A stretch of 64,000 bases of DNA from Fusobacterium ulcerans ATCC 49185 (GTDB lineage: Bacteria > Fusobacteriota > Fusobacteriia > Fusobacteriales > Fusobacteriaceae), in the NCBI RefSeq assembly GCF_900683735.1, contig NZ_LR215979.1, positions 3,410,001-3,474,000 on the forward strand, given 5' to 3'. The notes below the pieces were generated by a model. The model saw only the letters and a program-made list of their open reading frames with translations. It ran no database searches and was not told where the DNA came from. A program made the position numbers and the translations under genes. Position 1 is the first letter of the stretch. The number at the start of each line of letters is the position of its first letter. Shown here piece after piece: positions 18,007 to 28,859 of this stretch.

Positions 18007-19392
18007 ATGAAGAATGCTATATTAGCTATTTCAGAAAGAAAAGAAACTTTAAAACAAATAAGAAAAGAACTTTCAGAACAATATGAGATCATAACATTCA
18101 ATAATCTTCTAGATGCTCTAGATATGCTTAGAGAGAGTGACTTTGATATTGTTTTATTGGACGAATATCTAACATGGTTCAATTTTGCAGAAGCAAAAAG
18201 AAAATTGAATGGAATTGGAAAAGATTTTGTTGTTGTAGGATTATTAGATGATGAAACTGAAGAAGTACTTCAAGAGTTAAGAAATGCAGATATTTATAAT
18301 TATTTAATGAAACCGGTAGAGTTAAGAGAAATGAATAGAATCATAATGCCAGCTCTTAAAAATCTAGAAATATTAAAAGAAAAAAGAAAACTTGAAGAAA
18401 AACTATTAAGTACAGAAGAAGAAAGTGAGATAGTAGGACAATCTTCAAGAATTAAAGATGTAAAAAATCTTATAGAAAAAGTGGCTGAAAGTGATCTTAC
18501 AGTTCTTATCACAGGAGAGAATGGAATTGGAAAAGAGCTTGTAGCTAAAGAAATATATAAAAAAAGTGACAGAAGAAAAAATAACTACATAGTAGTAAGC
18601 TGCGCATCTATGCCAGAAGAAACTATGGAAAGAGAACTTTTCGGATTTGAAAGAGGAGCATTTACAGGAGCTAACTCTAGTAGAAAAGGATTATTGGAAG
18701 AAGCTGATGGAGGAACTATGTTCCTTGATGATATTTCAGCTATGGATATCAAAACTCAAGCTAAACTTTTAAGAGTTATTGAATATGGAGAATTAAGAAG
18801 AGTTGGAGGAAATAAGACTAGAAGAGTAGATGTAAGATTTATTGTAGCTAGTGATAAAGATCTTAAAGATGAAACTGAAAAAGGAAAATTCAGAAAAGAT
18901 TTATACCATAGATTAACTGTATTCCCAATTGAAGTTCCACCTTTAAGAGATAGAAAAGAAGATGTACCTCTTCTTGCTAACTACTTCTTAAATAAAATAG
19001 TAAGAGAACTTCATAGAGATACTCCAGTTATTTCTGGAGAAGCTATGAAATATCTAATGGAATACTCATATCCTGGAAATATCAGAGAACTTAGAAATAT
19101 GATAGAAAGAATGGTAATCCTTTCTACTGATAAAATAATAGGTGTAGAAGATCTTCCTCTTGAAATCAAAATGAAGTCTGATACTGTTGAAAATAAAACT
19201 GTAGTAGGAGTAGGACCATTGAAAGATATTCTTGAGCAAGAAATATACAGCCTTGCAGATGTGGAGAAAGTAGTTATAGCTATAGCTCTGCAAAAAACTA
19301 GATGGAATAAACAGGAAACTTCTAAACTTCTTGGAATTGGAAGAACTACTCTTTATGAAAAAATTAGAAAATATGGTTTAGATTTTAAATAG
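18007..19392 (+). CDS. Sigma-54-interacting response regulator (NtrC family) with atypical receiver
   Basis: A 461-residue transcriptional activator in three parts. Residues 1-115 form a receiver-like domain with a phosphoacceptor-type Asp (DIVLLDEYL) and a KP motif (YLMKPVEL). The acidic pair that binds Mg2+ is replaced (ILAISERKE where ILVVDDE is usual). Residues about 140-375 are the AAA+ domain: Walker A GENGIGKE, the sigma-54 contact loop GAFTGA at about 216-221, and [10 protein letters not shown] Fis-type helix-turn-helix ends the protein ([24 protein letters not shown]). No histidine kinase gene is adjacent. Activation by a means other than standard phosphorylation is inferred. Confidence 0.9.
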   Translation: MKNAILAISERKETLKQIRKELSEQYEIITFNNLLDALDMLRESDFDIVLLDEYLTWFNFAEAKRKLNGIGKDFVVVGLLDDETEEVLQELRNADIYNYLMKPVELREMNRIIMPALKNLEILKEKRKLEEKLLSTEEESEIVGQSSRIKDVKNLIEKVAESDLTVLITGENGIGKELVAKEIYKKSDRRKNNYIVVSCASMPEETMERELFGFERGAFTGANSSRKGLLEEADGGTMFLDDISAMDIKTQAKLLRVIEYGELRRVGGNKTRRVDVRFIVASDKDLKDETEKGKFRKDLYHRLTVFPIEVPPLRDRKEDVPLLANYFLNKIVRELHRDTPVISGEAMKYLMEYSYPGNIRELRNMIERMVILSTDKIIGVEDLPLEIKMKSDTVENKTVVGVGPLKDILEQEIYSLADVEKVVIAIALQKTRWNKQETSKLLGIGRTTLYEKIRKYGLDFK

Positions 19393-19452
19393 AGAGAAGT
19401 GAAATAGACAGCAGTAAAGAACTAACTAAAAGAAGGGGGAAATTTATCAGTT

Positions 19453-21207
19453 TTGACTGATAATACATTGATTATGGCAATTAGAAAATTTCGTAAACAA
19501 ATGAAACCTATTATCTGGCTGGTAACTATTCTTATGGTATTGGGTGGAGGATATGCTACTTTATCAAGTATTGTAGGAAGTATGAGTAATGGTCACTCAA
19601 ACTATGCTTTTAAGTTGAATGGAAATAAAATATCTAAATTCGAGGTAGAAAAAACAAAGGCTACAATGATTGATGGATACTCAAGATATCTTGGAGATAA
19701 AGTAGACAGAAGTCTTATAGATATTTTAGCCTTTGATGAAGTTGTAAATAAAAATCTTACATTAGAAATGGCTGAAAAATTAAAAGTTAAAGTTTCTAAT
19801 AGTGATGTAAATGAACAATTTGATAAAATAGAAAACTCTATAGGAAATAAAGACCAATTTAAAAGAATGCTTCAAGTACAGGGGTATACTAAGAATACTT
19901 TTAAGAAAGAGTTGAAAGATAATCTTACAGTAGAACAAACTCTTGCTAAAATACAAGAGGGAATCAATCCTACTGATGATGAAATTAATAATTATTATGA
20001 AGATAATTTATATATCAGATTCTCTGGAAAACCTTTAGCAGAAGTAAGAAATGAAGTAATAACTGATTTAAAACAAACTAAAGGAATAGAAGAATATGTT
20101 CTTCTTCTTAATAAAGCTAGAAAAGATATGAAGCTGGAAAATGTTTCACAAGAATACAAAGCATATGTAGAAAGAAGTGAGATGGAAGAGGATGGATTTG
20201 CAGTGTCTAATATAGAAATGGCAAAAAGAACTCTCAATAATCTTTTTATTACTAATGGAGACAGAGAAAAAGCCAGAGAATTATCTAAAGAATATTACAG
20301 AGCTCAAATAAAATTAGCTAAGATAGCTATTGAAAGAGGAATAAAGGTAGATGAAACACTTCCTCTTGATTATAAATTTGAAGAGTATAAAAAAGGACTT
20401 TTTGAAAATATAAAAAATTCATTGAATCCTACTGAGGTTCAATTAAAAGAATATTTTGAAAAAAATAAGCTTGTATATGATACTTTTCCAAGCTCTGATG
20501 CATACATAGCTATTTTAAAAGTTGATCCTTCAGCAGAAGATAAAGCAGCAGCAAAAATAAAAGCAGAAGAATTACTGAAAACTCTTACTCCTGAAAATTT
20601 TGCTGAGATGGCTAAAAAGAATTCAAATGGACCAAGTTCACCAAATGGTGGAGATTTAGGATGGTTTTCTAAAAAAGATATGGTTGAACCTTTCCAAAAG
20701 GCTGTATTTGCAGGAGAAATTGGGAAAATATATCCTGAGCCTGTAGAAACTATTTTTGGACAGCATTTAATATATATAGAAGATAGAAAAGATGATGAGG
20801 AAAGAGCAAAAGCAAGTCATATACTTGTTGTTCCTAAAATATCAGAAGCAACTCTTGATGTTAAAAAAGCTGAAATAGAAGCAGTAAAAGAAAAGTTAGC
20901 AAATGGTACAGTGAACTTTGAAACTCTTTCTAAAGAAAATAAAGATGTTCTTCAAAGTAATTTATTCTCTAAAATAGATGATGCTGGATATATCCCTGGA
21001 TTAGGATATAATGAATCACTTACAAAGTTAATATTTGATGCTCCTTTAAATAAAGTTCAAACAGCTCTTATTGAAGATAAGTTTTATATCTTCAAAAAAA
21101 TAAATGAGGTTAAGTATAAATCAGCTGATTTCAATGAATTGAAAGATAGAGTTAAAGATGATTATCTGAATTCAAAAACTCAAGAAGAGCTTAAAAAGCT
21201 TATTTAG
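19453..21207 (+). CDS. Membrane-anchored peptidyl-prolyl isomerase (PpiC/SurA/PpiD type)
   Basis: A 584-residue periplasmic foldase anchored by one N-terminal helix (PIIWLVTILMVLGGGYATL). The SurA-like N-domain follows at about residues 50-180. A parvulin domain lies at about 345-450 (FAEMAKKNSNGPSSPNGGDL, then PVETIFGQHLIYIEDR), and a second, degenerate parvulin-like copy starts at KASHILVV. This layout matches PpiD. The start is taken as TTG at 19453, 12 bases after GGGGGA; an ATG at 19474 has no ribosome binding site. It may help fold outer-membrane and secreted proteins such as those encoded at 48419-53862. Confidence 0.85.
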   Translation: MTDNTLIMAIRKFRKQMKPIIWLVTILMVLGGGYATLSSIVGSMSNGHSNYAFKLNGNKISKFEVEKTKATMIDGYSRYLGDKVDRSLIDILAFDEVVNKNLTLEMAEKLKVKVSNSDVNEQFDKIENSIGNKDQFKRMLQVQGYTKNTFKKELKDNLTVEQTLAKIQEGINPTDDEINNYYEDNLYIRFSGKPLAEVRNEVITDLKQTKGIEEYVLLLNKARKDMKLENVSQEYKAYVERSEMEEDGFAVSNIEMAKRTLNNLFITNGDREKARELSKEYYRAQIKLAKIAIERGIKVDETLPLDYKFEEYKKGLFENIKNSLNPTEVQLKEYFEKNKLVYDTFPSSDAYIAILKVDPSAEDKAAAKIKAEELLKTLTPENFAEMAKKNSNGPSSPNGGDLGWFSKKDMVEPFQKAVFAGEIGKIYPEPVETIFGQHLIYIEDRKDDEERAKASHILVVPKISEATLDVKKAEIEAVKEKLANGTVNFETLSKENKDVLQSNLFSKIDDAGYIPGLGYNESLTKLIFDAPLNKVQTALIEDKFYIFKKINEVKYKSADFNELKDRVKDDYLNSKTQEELKKLI

Positions 21208-21220
21208 GTAATTGGTATAC

Positions 21221-21266
21221 AAAAAGAGAATGACCTAAAATTTTATTTTGGGTTACTCTCTTTTTT
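21221..21266 (+). terminator. Intrinsic terminator after the foldase gene
   Basis: A long, slightly imperfect stem (beginning AAAAAGAGA, closing TCTCTTTTTT) with a short A/T loop, right after the PpiD-like gene. Confidence 0.85.
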
Positions 21267-21286
21267 ATATTCTGAAGGAAAAAAAT

Positions 21287-21315
21287 TTGATTATTTCTAA
21301 AAAATGTATTATACT
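21287..21315 (+). promoter_or_regulatory. Promoter of the dnaG-rpoD operon
   Basis: TTGATT (21287-21292), 17 bp and TATACT (21310-21315). The predicted start near 21322 leaves about 85 bases of leader before the short upstream ORF at 21406. Confidence 0.55.
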
Positions 21316-21405
21316 AAAGAATAACGGAAAAATATTTTCTGTATTTTTAATGAATATACAACTTTTTATTTTCAGAATAGGGATATATAAAAAAGGGAGA
21401 TTACC

Positions 21406-21468
21406 ATGAGGAAATTGAAAACTGAGCATAAGAATGAAAATGAAACAGTGATTACAAGTGAGATATAA
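21406..21468 (+). CDS. Short upstream ORF overlapping the dnaG start (20 codons)
   Basis: An ATG preceded by AAAAGGGAGA opens a 20-residue reading frame (MRKLKTEHKNENETVITSEI) ending at TAA 21466-21468. The dnaG GTG at 21458 lies inside it in another frame and has no good ribosome binding site of its own. The geometry is that of a leader ORF whose translation delivers ribosomes to dnaG by re-initiation. It may encode no functional peptide. No homologue is recognised. Confidence 0.45.
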   Translation: MRKLKTEHKNENETVITSEI

Positions 21469-23233
21469 GTCTGAAGATATAGATATGCTGGTGGAAAGCC
21501 TCAGAATAGAAGAGGTAGTCGGCGAATTTGTAGAACTGAAAAAATCAGGCTCAAGTTATAAAGGATTATGTCCTTTTCATCAAGATACTTCCCCTTCTTT
21601 TATGGTTAGTCCAAGCAAAAATATATGTAAATGTTTTGTTTGTGGGGCTGGCGGAAATCCTATAAAATTTTATTCTGAATATAAAAAGATAAGTTTTATA
21701 GAAGCTGTTGAAGAACTTTCTAAAAAATATGGAATACCTATAAAAGGTATCAGAAGCAGCAAAAAAAGTGATGAAAATTATGATAAATATTATAAAATAA
21801 TGGAAGATGCTCACAGCTTTTTTAAAGATTATATCTTTTCCAATGGTGGAAGAGAAGCTATGGAATATCTGGCAGCAAGAAAACTTAATCCAAAGATTAT
21901 AAAAGATAATGAACTGGGGTTTGCTCCGAATAAATGGAATGAACTTAATGATCATCTTATCAGCAAAGGATATGAATTAAAAGATCTTATTGCTCTTGGA
22001 CTTGTAAAAGAGAGTGAAAATGGGCAGTATGATATATTCAGAAATAGGATTATATTTCCAATTTACTCTCCAACAGGGAAAATAATAGCTTTTGGGGGAA
22101 GAACACTTGAAAATAATAAAGAGGTTCCTAAATATATAAACTCACCAGATACACCTATCTTTAAAAAAGGAAAAAATCTATATGGATTGGAACGAGGCAG
22201 CATGATTAAGAAAAAAAATTATGCTATGCTTATGGAAGGTTATATGGATGTACTTTCAGGATATTTATATGGATTTGATGTAGCTCTGGCCCCTTTAGGA
22301 ACAGCATTAACTGAAGAACAGGGGAAACTTCTAAAAAGATATACCTCTAATATAATACTTTCTTTTGACTCAGATGCAGCAGGGCAGTCAGCAACAGAAA
22401 GATCTGGAATGATACTAAAAGCATTAGGTTTTAATATCAGAGTTCTGGTTCTTGAAGGAGCAAAGGATCCTGATGAATATTTAAAACTGTATGGAAAAGA
22501 AAGCTTTTTAAAGTGTGTAAAAAACTCTGTTGAGATATTTGATTTTTTATTTAAGTATTATTCTAAAGAATATGATCTTAGTAATATGATGTCTAAGCAG
22601 AATTTTATAAATAGATTCAAGGAATTTTTTCAAAGTGTGGATACTGATCTTGAAAAAAGTTTGTATCTAGATAAATTATCTAAACAACTGAACATTGAAA
22701 AGGATATACTTAAAGAGACTTTAATAGATAAAAATAGGAAAAAATCAAGGAAAATAGAAGAAGTTTTAGAAAATATAAGTATATCAAGAGAAGAGGCAGC
22801 AAGTAAACTGGAAGAACTCACACTTGGACTTATACTGTCTAAAAATGAGTATTTTGAATATTTTAAAAATAAAAATGTAAAAGGATCTCTGACTAGAAAG
22901 GTTTTTCAATATCTTAAAGAGAGAGAGGAAGATTCAGATATAGTAAGAGAACTTAAAGATCATGTGGAATTGACAAAAGCTGAAACAGATGAATGGGAAA
23001 TTGTAATCTGTATGGCTATAAATGATTTCTCTACAGAGGAGAGAACAAATAAATTATTAGAAGAGATATTTATCTCTTGGTTCAGGATAGAACTGAAAGA
23101 GAAGCAGAAGAACAGAGAAAATATTAGTAAAACAATAGGACTTAAAAGCATAGAATTGAAATTGAATGCAGCTGATGGTTTCTCAAAAATATTGGATATA
23201 TATAAGGAATATGAAGAAATAGTTAATCTATAA
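21458..23233 (+). CDS. dnaG: DNA primase
   Basis: Makes RNA primers at the replication fork. The 591-residue product opens with a CHC2 zinc ribbon (LCPFHQDTSPSF...CKCFVCGAGGN), then the RNA polymerase domain with LGFAPNKWN and FGGRTLENNKEVPKYINSPD. The TOPRIM core follows at about residues 260-330 (LMEGYMDVLSG, LGTALT, FDSDAAGQ), and a divergent helicase-binding C-terminus ends it. The start is GTG 21458: an in-frame TGA at 21449-21451 limits the frame upstream, and homology begins right after. It overlaps a short leader ORF. The gene precedes rpoD as in the classical macromolecular-synthesis operon. Confidence 0.95.
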   Translation: MRYKSEDIDMLVESLRIEEVVGEFVELKKSGSSYKGLCPFHQDTSPSFMVSPSKNICKCFVCGAGGNPIKFYSEYKKISFIEAVEELSKKYGIPIKGIRSSKKSDENYDKYYKIMEDAHSFFKDYIFSNGGREAMEYLAARKLNPKIIKDNELGFAPNKWNELNDHLISKGYELKDLIALGLVKESENGQYDIFRNRIIFPIYSPTGKIIAFGGRTLENNKEVPKYINSPDTPIFKKGKNLYGLERGSMIKKKNYAMLMEGYMDVLSGYLYGFDVALAPLGTALTEEQGKLLKRYTSNIILSFDSDAAGQSATERSGMILKALGFNIRVLVLEGAKDPDEYLKLYGKESFLKCVKNSVEIFDFLFKYYSKEYDLSNMMSKQNFINRFKEFFQSVDTDLEKSLYLDKLSKQLNIEKDILKETLIDKNRKKSRKIEEVLENISISREEAASKLEELTLGLILSKNEYFEYFKNKNVKGSLTRKVFQYLKEREEDSDIVRELKDHVELTKAETDEWEIVICMAINDFSTEERTNKLLEEIFISWFRIELKEKQKNRENISKTIGLKSIELKLNAADGFSKILDIYKEYEEIVNL

Positions 23234-23257
23234 TTTTTTTAGAGGAGGCTTCAAATA

Positions 23258-24502
23258 ATGAGAGAGTTTATAAAAAATGAGAAGGTTCTTTCTTTAGTCA
23301 GAAAAGCGATGGAAAATAAGTTTATAACTTATGAAGAGATAAATGAGGAATTAAAAAGTGATTTTCCAGTAGAAAAAATCGAACAGCTGATAACAGGAAT
23401 GATGGAACAAGGGATCGAAATTGTAAGGCAGGAAGATCTGGAAAAAGAAAAGAAACTTATGGCATCTTTGAAAAAAGGTAAGGATAAAGAAGAAGAACCT
23501 ATTTCAAAAACTCAAGATAAAGAAGAGTTTCCTGATGAAGACGAAATAGATGACCTTTTAGATGACAGGGTAGAGGACATAGATGACTTTGAACATTTCA
23601 ATCCAGAAGAATTGGAAGAGATAAATGAAGATGAACTTGTAAGTGATGATTTGTTTAATCTTTCAGGTGATATGAAAGTGGATGAGCCTATTAAAATGTA
23701 TCTTCGTGAAATAGGGCAGATACCATTGCTTAGCCATGATGAGGAACTGGAATATGCTAAGAGAGCATTGGAAGGGGATGATTGGGCAAGTAAACAGCTT
23801 ATAGAGGCTAACCTTAGACTAGTTGTAAGTATAGCTAAAAAACATACTAACAGAGGACTTAAACTTCTTGATCTTATTCAAGAGGGAAATATTGGTCTGA
23901 TGAAAGCAGTTGAAAAATTTGAGTACAGTAAAGGATATAAATTTTCTACATATGCTACTTGGTGGATAAGACAAGCTATAACAAGAGCTATTGCTGACCA
24001 AGGCAGAACAATAAGAATACCAGTACACATGATAGAAACTATTAATAAAATAAAGAAAGAAGCAAGAATTTATCTACAGGAAACAGGTAAAGATGCTACT
24101 CCTGAAGTTTTAGGTGAAAGACTGGGAATGGAAGTAGATAAAGTAAAAGCTATTCAGGAAATGAATCAGGATCCTATCTCTCTTGAAACTCCAGTAGGAA
24201 GTGAAGAAGATAGTGAATTAGGGAATTTTGTTGAAGATCATAAAATGCTTAATCCGTATGAACTTACAAATAGATCTCTTCTTAGAGAGCAGCTTAATGG
24301 AGTGTTGAATACACTTAGCAGCAGAGAAGAGAGAGTATTGAGATATAGATATGGTTTGGATGATGGATCACCTAAGACTCTGGAAGAAGTGGGAAAAATA
24401 TTTAAGGTAACAAGAGAAAGAATAAGACAGATAGAAGTCAAAGCTTTGAGAAAACTTAGACATCCAAGCAGAAGAAAAAAACTGGAAGACTTTAAAGTGT
24501 AA
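23258..24502 (+). CDS. rpoD: Primary RNA polymerase sigma factor (sigma-70)
   Basis: The housekeeping sigma factor. The 414-residue product has a region 1.1-like N-terminus and an acidic stretch (about residues 90-130). Region 1.2 includes [18 protein letters not shown], and region 2 has [19 protein letters not shown] and [12 protein letters not shown] with the aromatic melting residues. Region 3 follows, then region 4 with a helix-turn-helix ([20 protein letters not shown]). It matches the TTGACA/TATAAT promoters seen through this window. It sits 24 bases after dnaG behind GAGGAGG and is followed by a strong hairpin. Confidence 0.97.
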   Translation: MREFIKNEKVLSLVRKAMENKFITYEEINEELKSDFPVEKIEQLITGMMEQGIEIVRQEDLEKEKKLMASLKKGKDKEEEPISKTQDKEEFPDEDEIDDLLDDRVEDIDDFEHFNPEELEEINEDELVSDDLFNLSGDMKVDEPIKMYLREIGQIPLLSHDEELEYAKRALEGDDWASKQLIEANLRLVVSIAKKHTNRGLKLLDLIQEGNIGLMKAVEKFEYSKGYKFSTYATWWIRQAITRAIADQGRTIRIPVHMIETINKIKKEARIYLQETGKDATPEVLGERLGMEVDKVKAIQEMNQDPISLETPVGSEEDSELGNFVEDHKMLNPYELTNRSLLREQLNGVLNTLSSREERVLRYRYGLDDGSPKTLEEVGKIFKVTRERIRQIEVKALRKLRHPSRRKKLEDFKV

Positions 24503-24508
24503 TAATTT

Positions 24509-24560
24509 GAGGGAGCCCCAAAGGATAAAATAAGGTTTATTTGGGGATTCCCTCATTTTT
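24509..24560 (+). terminator. Strong hairpin between rpoD and the sigma-like gene
   Basis: A 14-15-bp stem (GAGGGAGCCCCAAA paired with TTTGGGGATTCCCTC, one bulge) closing before CATTTTTG. It lies 24 bases ahead of the next start codon, so it may act as an attenuator that lowers the sigma-like gene relative to rpoD. Confidence 0.75.
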
Positions 24561-24584
24561 GCCTGCAAATATTATGGAGGGAAC

Positions 24585-25445
24585 ATGCAGAAATTAAGTA
24601 TCAAAGAATTGGAAAAAGAAATAATAGTTAATTATAAAGATGATGATGATTTTAGAGAGTTTCTAGATGATAATATAGATAAAGAATTAATTTTTGATAA
24701 TCATTATACTGGATCAAAAGAATTTGAAGATATAGATGAATTTGCAGAAGAAACTGTTATTGATTATCTTGAAGAGCTTTCTAATATGGAAGTAATAAGT
24801 GATGAAGAAGAAAATAATTATTTAAAAGATATAAACGAGTCTGTTAAAGAGAAAATAATAGTAAAAAATCTTAATGAGGTAGCTTCAATAGCTTTTAATT
24901 ATGTAAAAACTGGAATAGCATATATGGATGTGGTACAGGAAGGAACAGTAGGGCTTATAAAGGCTGTTGACTATTATGATTCTGATAAGAATGGAGATTT
25001 TAAAAATTATTCTAAATATTGGATATCAAGAGAAATAGTGCTGTATATTGAAAGTAAAGTGGCAGATATCAGAAATGAGTTTAAAAATTTCTTCAAAAAT
25101 AAAAAAGAAAATTTTGGAAAAGAACACCATCATAACCATGATCATGATGAAGAACATCAACATAATGAAGTATATTTAAAAGAAGAAGATATTCTTCCTA
25201 CTATTGAGTCTATTGAAAAGAGAGAAAAAATGGTGGAGAAAAGAATTGATTTCTTTACTTTGGAAAATAGATTAAGTGAAAGACAGATGGAAGTATTAAA
25301 TTATTATTTTGGTTTTGGAAAAAATAAAAGATTCTCTATCTTTGAAATAGAAGATGTGTTAAAATTAGAGAGCGGACAGGGAGAAGAATTGTTTCAAAGC
25401 GCTCTTTTAATTCTTTCAACAGTAGAAGGGAAGATGTTTTTATGA
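24585..25445 (+). CDS. Divergent sigma-70-like protein with a histidine-rich insert
   Basis: A 286-residue protein resembling a sigma factor. MDVVQEGTVGLIKAVDYYD and NYSKYWISREI align with region 2 of the RpoD encoded just upstream. SERQMEVLNYYFGFG aligns with the start of region 4. The recognition helix that reads [10 protein letters not shown] in RpoD is replaced by LESGQGEELF, losing its basic DNA-binding residues. Residues 181-195 (HHHNHDHDEEHQHNE) hold seven histidines, a likely metal-binding linker between the regions. The acidic N-terminus lacks region 1.2. It could be an alternative sigma, an RNA polymerase-binding regulator or a decayed paralogue. It overlaps the next gene by 4 bases. 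Confidence 0.75.
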   Translation: MQKLSIKELEKEIIVNYKDDDDFREFLDDNIDKELIFDNHYTGSKEFEDIDEFAEETVIDYLEELSNMEVISDEEENNYLKDINESVKEKIIVKNLNEVASIAFNYVKTGIAYMDVVQEGTVGLIKAVDYYDSDKNGDFKNYSKYWISREIVLYIESKVADIRNEFKNFFKNKKENFGKEHHHNHDHDEEHQHNEVYLKEEDILPTIESIEKREKMVEKRIDFFTLENRLSERQMEVLNYYFGFGKNKRFSIFEIEDVLKLESGQGEELFQSALLILSTVEGKMFL

Positions 25446-26221
25446 TTACTAAAGATATAATCAATTTTTTGGAAGAAAAGTATCCTAAAAGCAATGCAGA
25501 AGACTGGGATAATGTAGGACTGCTGGTAGGAAATAATAAGAAAGAGATAAAGAAAGTACAGCTATCCATAGATGCTACAGAAAATGCAATAAATTATGCA
25601 ACTGATAATGATATAGATATGATAATAACTCATCATCCTCTTATATTTAAGCCATTAAAGTCTATTGTCATGTCTGAAGTTTCAGGAAGAAAAATTATTA
25701 AGCTTATAGAAAATAGAATAAATTTATATTCTATGCATACTAATCTTGATTCTTCAAAAGATGGGTTAAATGATTATATTCTTGAACTGTTGGAAGTGAA
25801 GAAATATAAGATAATAGATATGAATGAAAAAGATGAAACAGTTGGAATTGGAAGAATATATTCTCTGGAAGAAAGAGTAAGTATTTCTCAATATGCTGAT
25901 TTTATAAAAGAAAAAATGAAAATAAAAAATGTAAGAATAATAAGTAGTGATATAAAGTCAGAAGTTAAAAAAATAGCCTTGATCAATGGTTCAGGAATGA
26001 GTTATTGGAGAAAGATTAAATCTCTTGGAGCAGATCTTTTTGTAACAGGGGATATAAGCTATCATGATGCTTTAGATGCTAAAGAAAGTGGACTGCATTT
26101 GATCGATATAGGACACTTTGAAAGTGAGAATTGTTTTTCAGAACTTTTGAAAAGGAATTTAAAAGAGATGGGATTAGAAGTGGAAGTGTTTAATGATGGT
26201 CCTGTTTTTGAAAATTATTAA
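25442..26221 (+). CDS. Nif3-like dinuclear metal centre protein
   Basis: A 259-residue member of the Nif3/YbgI family, which forms toroidal hexamers with a two-metal site. The ligands are visible in IITHHPLIFKPLKS (His-His), MHTNLDSSKDGLN (His, Asp) and DIGHFESE (His, Glu). YbgI-like proteins were linked to GTP cyclohydrolase-like folds, but their function is unsettled. It overlaps the sigma-like gene (ATGA), an arrangement that suggests coordinated translation. Confidence 0.9.
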   Translation: MITKDIINFLEEKYPKSNAEDWDNVGLLVGNNKKEIKKVQLSIDATENAINYATDNDIDMIITHHPLIFKPLKSIVMSEVSGRKIIKLIENRINLYSMHTNLDSSKDGLNDYILELLEVKKYKIIDMNEKDETVGIGRIYSLEERVSISQYADFIKEKMKIKNVRIISSDIKSEVKKIALINGSGMSYWRKIKSLGADLFVTGDISYHDALDAKESGLHLIDIGHFESENCFSELLKRNLKEMGLEVEVFNDGPVFENY

Positions 26222-26231
26222 GGAGAAAATC

Positions 26232-26801
26232 GTGAAAAAGACTTTTTTTATAATAGGACTATTAGCAGTATTCAACGTTTCTTTTGCTAAGTTAAACGAC
26301 AATTTAAAGATTTTTTCTCAAGATGAAAAAATAAAAGTAGAAAGTAAAATAACTGAATTGGAAGATAAAAGAAAACTTCACATATATGTGAATACTCTTC
26401 CAACTGATGAAGGGTTTAGTGTGGAAGATCCAGAAAAGATTATTATATTAAATATAAAAAAAGATGATTCTGGAAAAGGAAAGATTGAATTAAGTTTTTC
26501 AAAAGATATAAATGTAGAAGAATGCCAGGATGGAATAAATCTTGTTCTAGAAAATGCTGAGAACACCTTATCAAAGGGTGAAGCTGGAAATTATGCTATA
26601 GAGGTTTTAGATGGAATAGATGGAGTTTTAGATAAAGTTAATGTAGAAGAACCAATAGTTATAGAGGAAGAAATAGTTGATAGTGAAAAAAATACATTTT
26701 TTATAGGAATGGGTATTGCATTTTTTATAATATTTGCTATTATATTAAGAGTGCTTTTTGTAAAGAAGAAAAGAGAAAATCAAAAAGAAAAATCAGAATA
26801 G
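26232..26801 (+). CDS. Secreted membrane-anchored protein, possible TPM domain
   Basis: A 189-residue protein with a signal peptide (KKTFFIIGLLAVFNVSFA) and a domain resembling TPM/YgcG proteins (FSQDEKIKVESKITELEDKR...HIYVNTLP, then IEVLDGIDGVLDK). A C-terminal membrane helix (about residues 158-177) ends in a basic tail. It starts at GTG 26232 behind AAGGAGAA; an upstream in-frame ATG at 26193 overlaps the Nif3-like gene and would bury the signal peptide. The TPM assignment is tentative, since the domain is shorter than usual. The gene ends 13 bases before rnpB. Confidence 0.6.
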   Translation: MKKTFFIIGLLAVFNVSFAKLNDNLKIFSQDEKIKVESKITELEDKRKLHIYVNTLPTDEGFSVEDPEKIIILNIKKDDSGKGKIELSFSKDINVEECQDGINLVLENAENTLSKGEAGNYAIEVLDGIDGVLDKVNVEEPIVIEEEIVDSEKNTFFIGMGIAFFIIFAIILRVLFVKKKRENQKEKSE

Positions 26802-26814
26802 AAAATAATTTTTT

Positions 26815-27153
26815 AAGGTATTAGAGTTGATCGCTGCTTGAGTAATCAAGGAGAGGAAAGTCCGGGCTCCACAGAGCAAGAGGGCAGCTAACGGCTGCTA
26901 AAGGTAACTTTAAGGAAAGTGCCACAGAAAATAAACCGCCATATTTATATGGTAAGGGTGAAAAGGCGGTGTAAGAGACCACCAGTTCTTTAGGAGACTA
27001 AAGAAGCTAGGTAAACCCCCTCTGGAGCAAGGCTAAATAGGAAAGTATAAAGGGCTGCTCGTCCTCTTTCAGGGTAAGTTGCTTGATACCATAAGCAATT
27101 ATGGGGCTAGATAAATGATCATCAAATACAAAACCCGGCTTATTTAATGCCTT
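26815..27153 (+). ncRNA. rnpB: RNase P RNA (type A)
   Basis: The catalytic RNA that trims tRNA 5' ends. The universally conserved core is clear: GAGGAAAGTCCGGGCTCC near the 5' end, CAGAAAATAAACCGCC, GGTAAGGGTGAAAAGG, and a distal ATACAAAACCCGGCTTA. The P1 helix pairs AAGGTATTA (26815-26823) with TAATGCCTT (27145-27153), which sets the ends. The length of about 339 bases fits the ancestral bacterial type. It may be cotranscribed with the upstream gene; no separate promoter was found. Confidence 0.96.
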
Positions 27154-27185
27154 AAAAATTTTTTAAAAAAAAAGTAAAAAAGATA

Positions 27186-27241
27186 TTGACGGAATCTAAA
27201 AATTATGGTATTATAATTCTTGTCCACGAGAAAAGAGGACA
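27186..27241 (+). promoter_or_regulatory. rRNA operon promoter with +1 hairpin
   Basis: TTGACG (27186-27191), 17 bp and TATTAT (27209-27214), preceded by an A-rich tract that could act as an UP element. A short hairpin TGTCC/GGACA (27221-27241) begins at the predicted transcript start. The leader to 27351 otherwise holds one arm of the 16S processing stem (27276-27285). Confidence 0.65.
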
Positions 27242-27351
27242 GAAAATAAAAGTAATAAAAAAGGACATTAACAACAGAATAGAGAGAGAAGAAAAAATCA
27301 ACAAACAATAAATAGGTGTAAACAATCAGTTAAAAAACTGAGTAAATAGAT

Positions 27352-28859
<1,508 letters not shown>

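Noticed and set aside
26193-26231. Longer TPM-like protein starting at ATG 26193
   Set aside because: It would overlap the Nif3-like gene and place the signal peptide inside the protein; GTG 26232 has AAGGAGAA in position.
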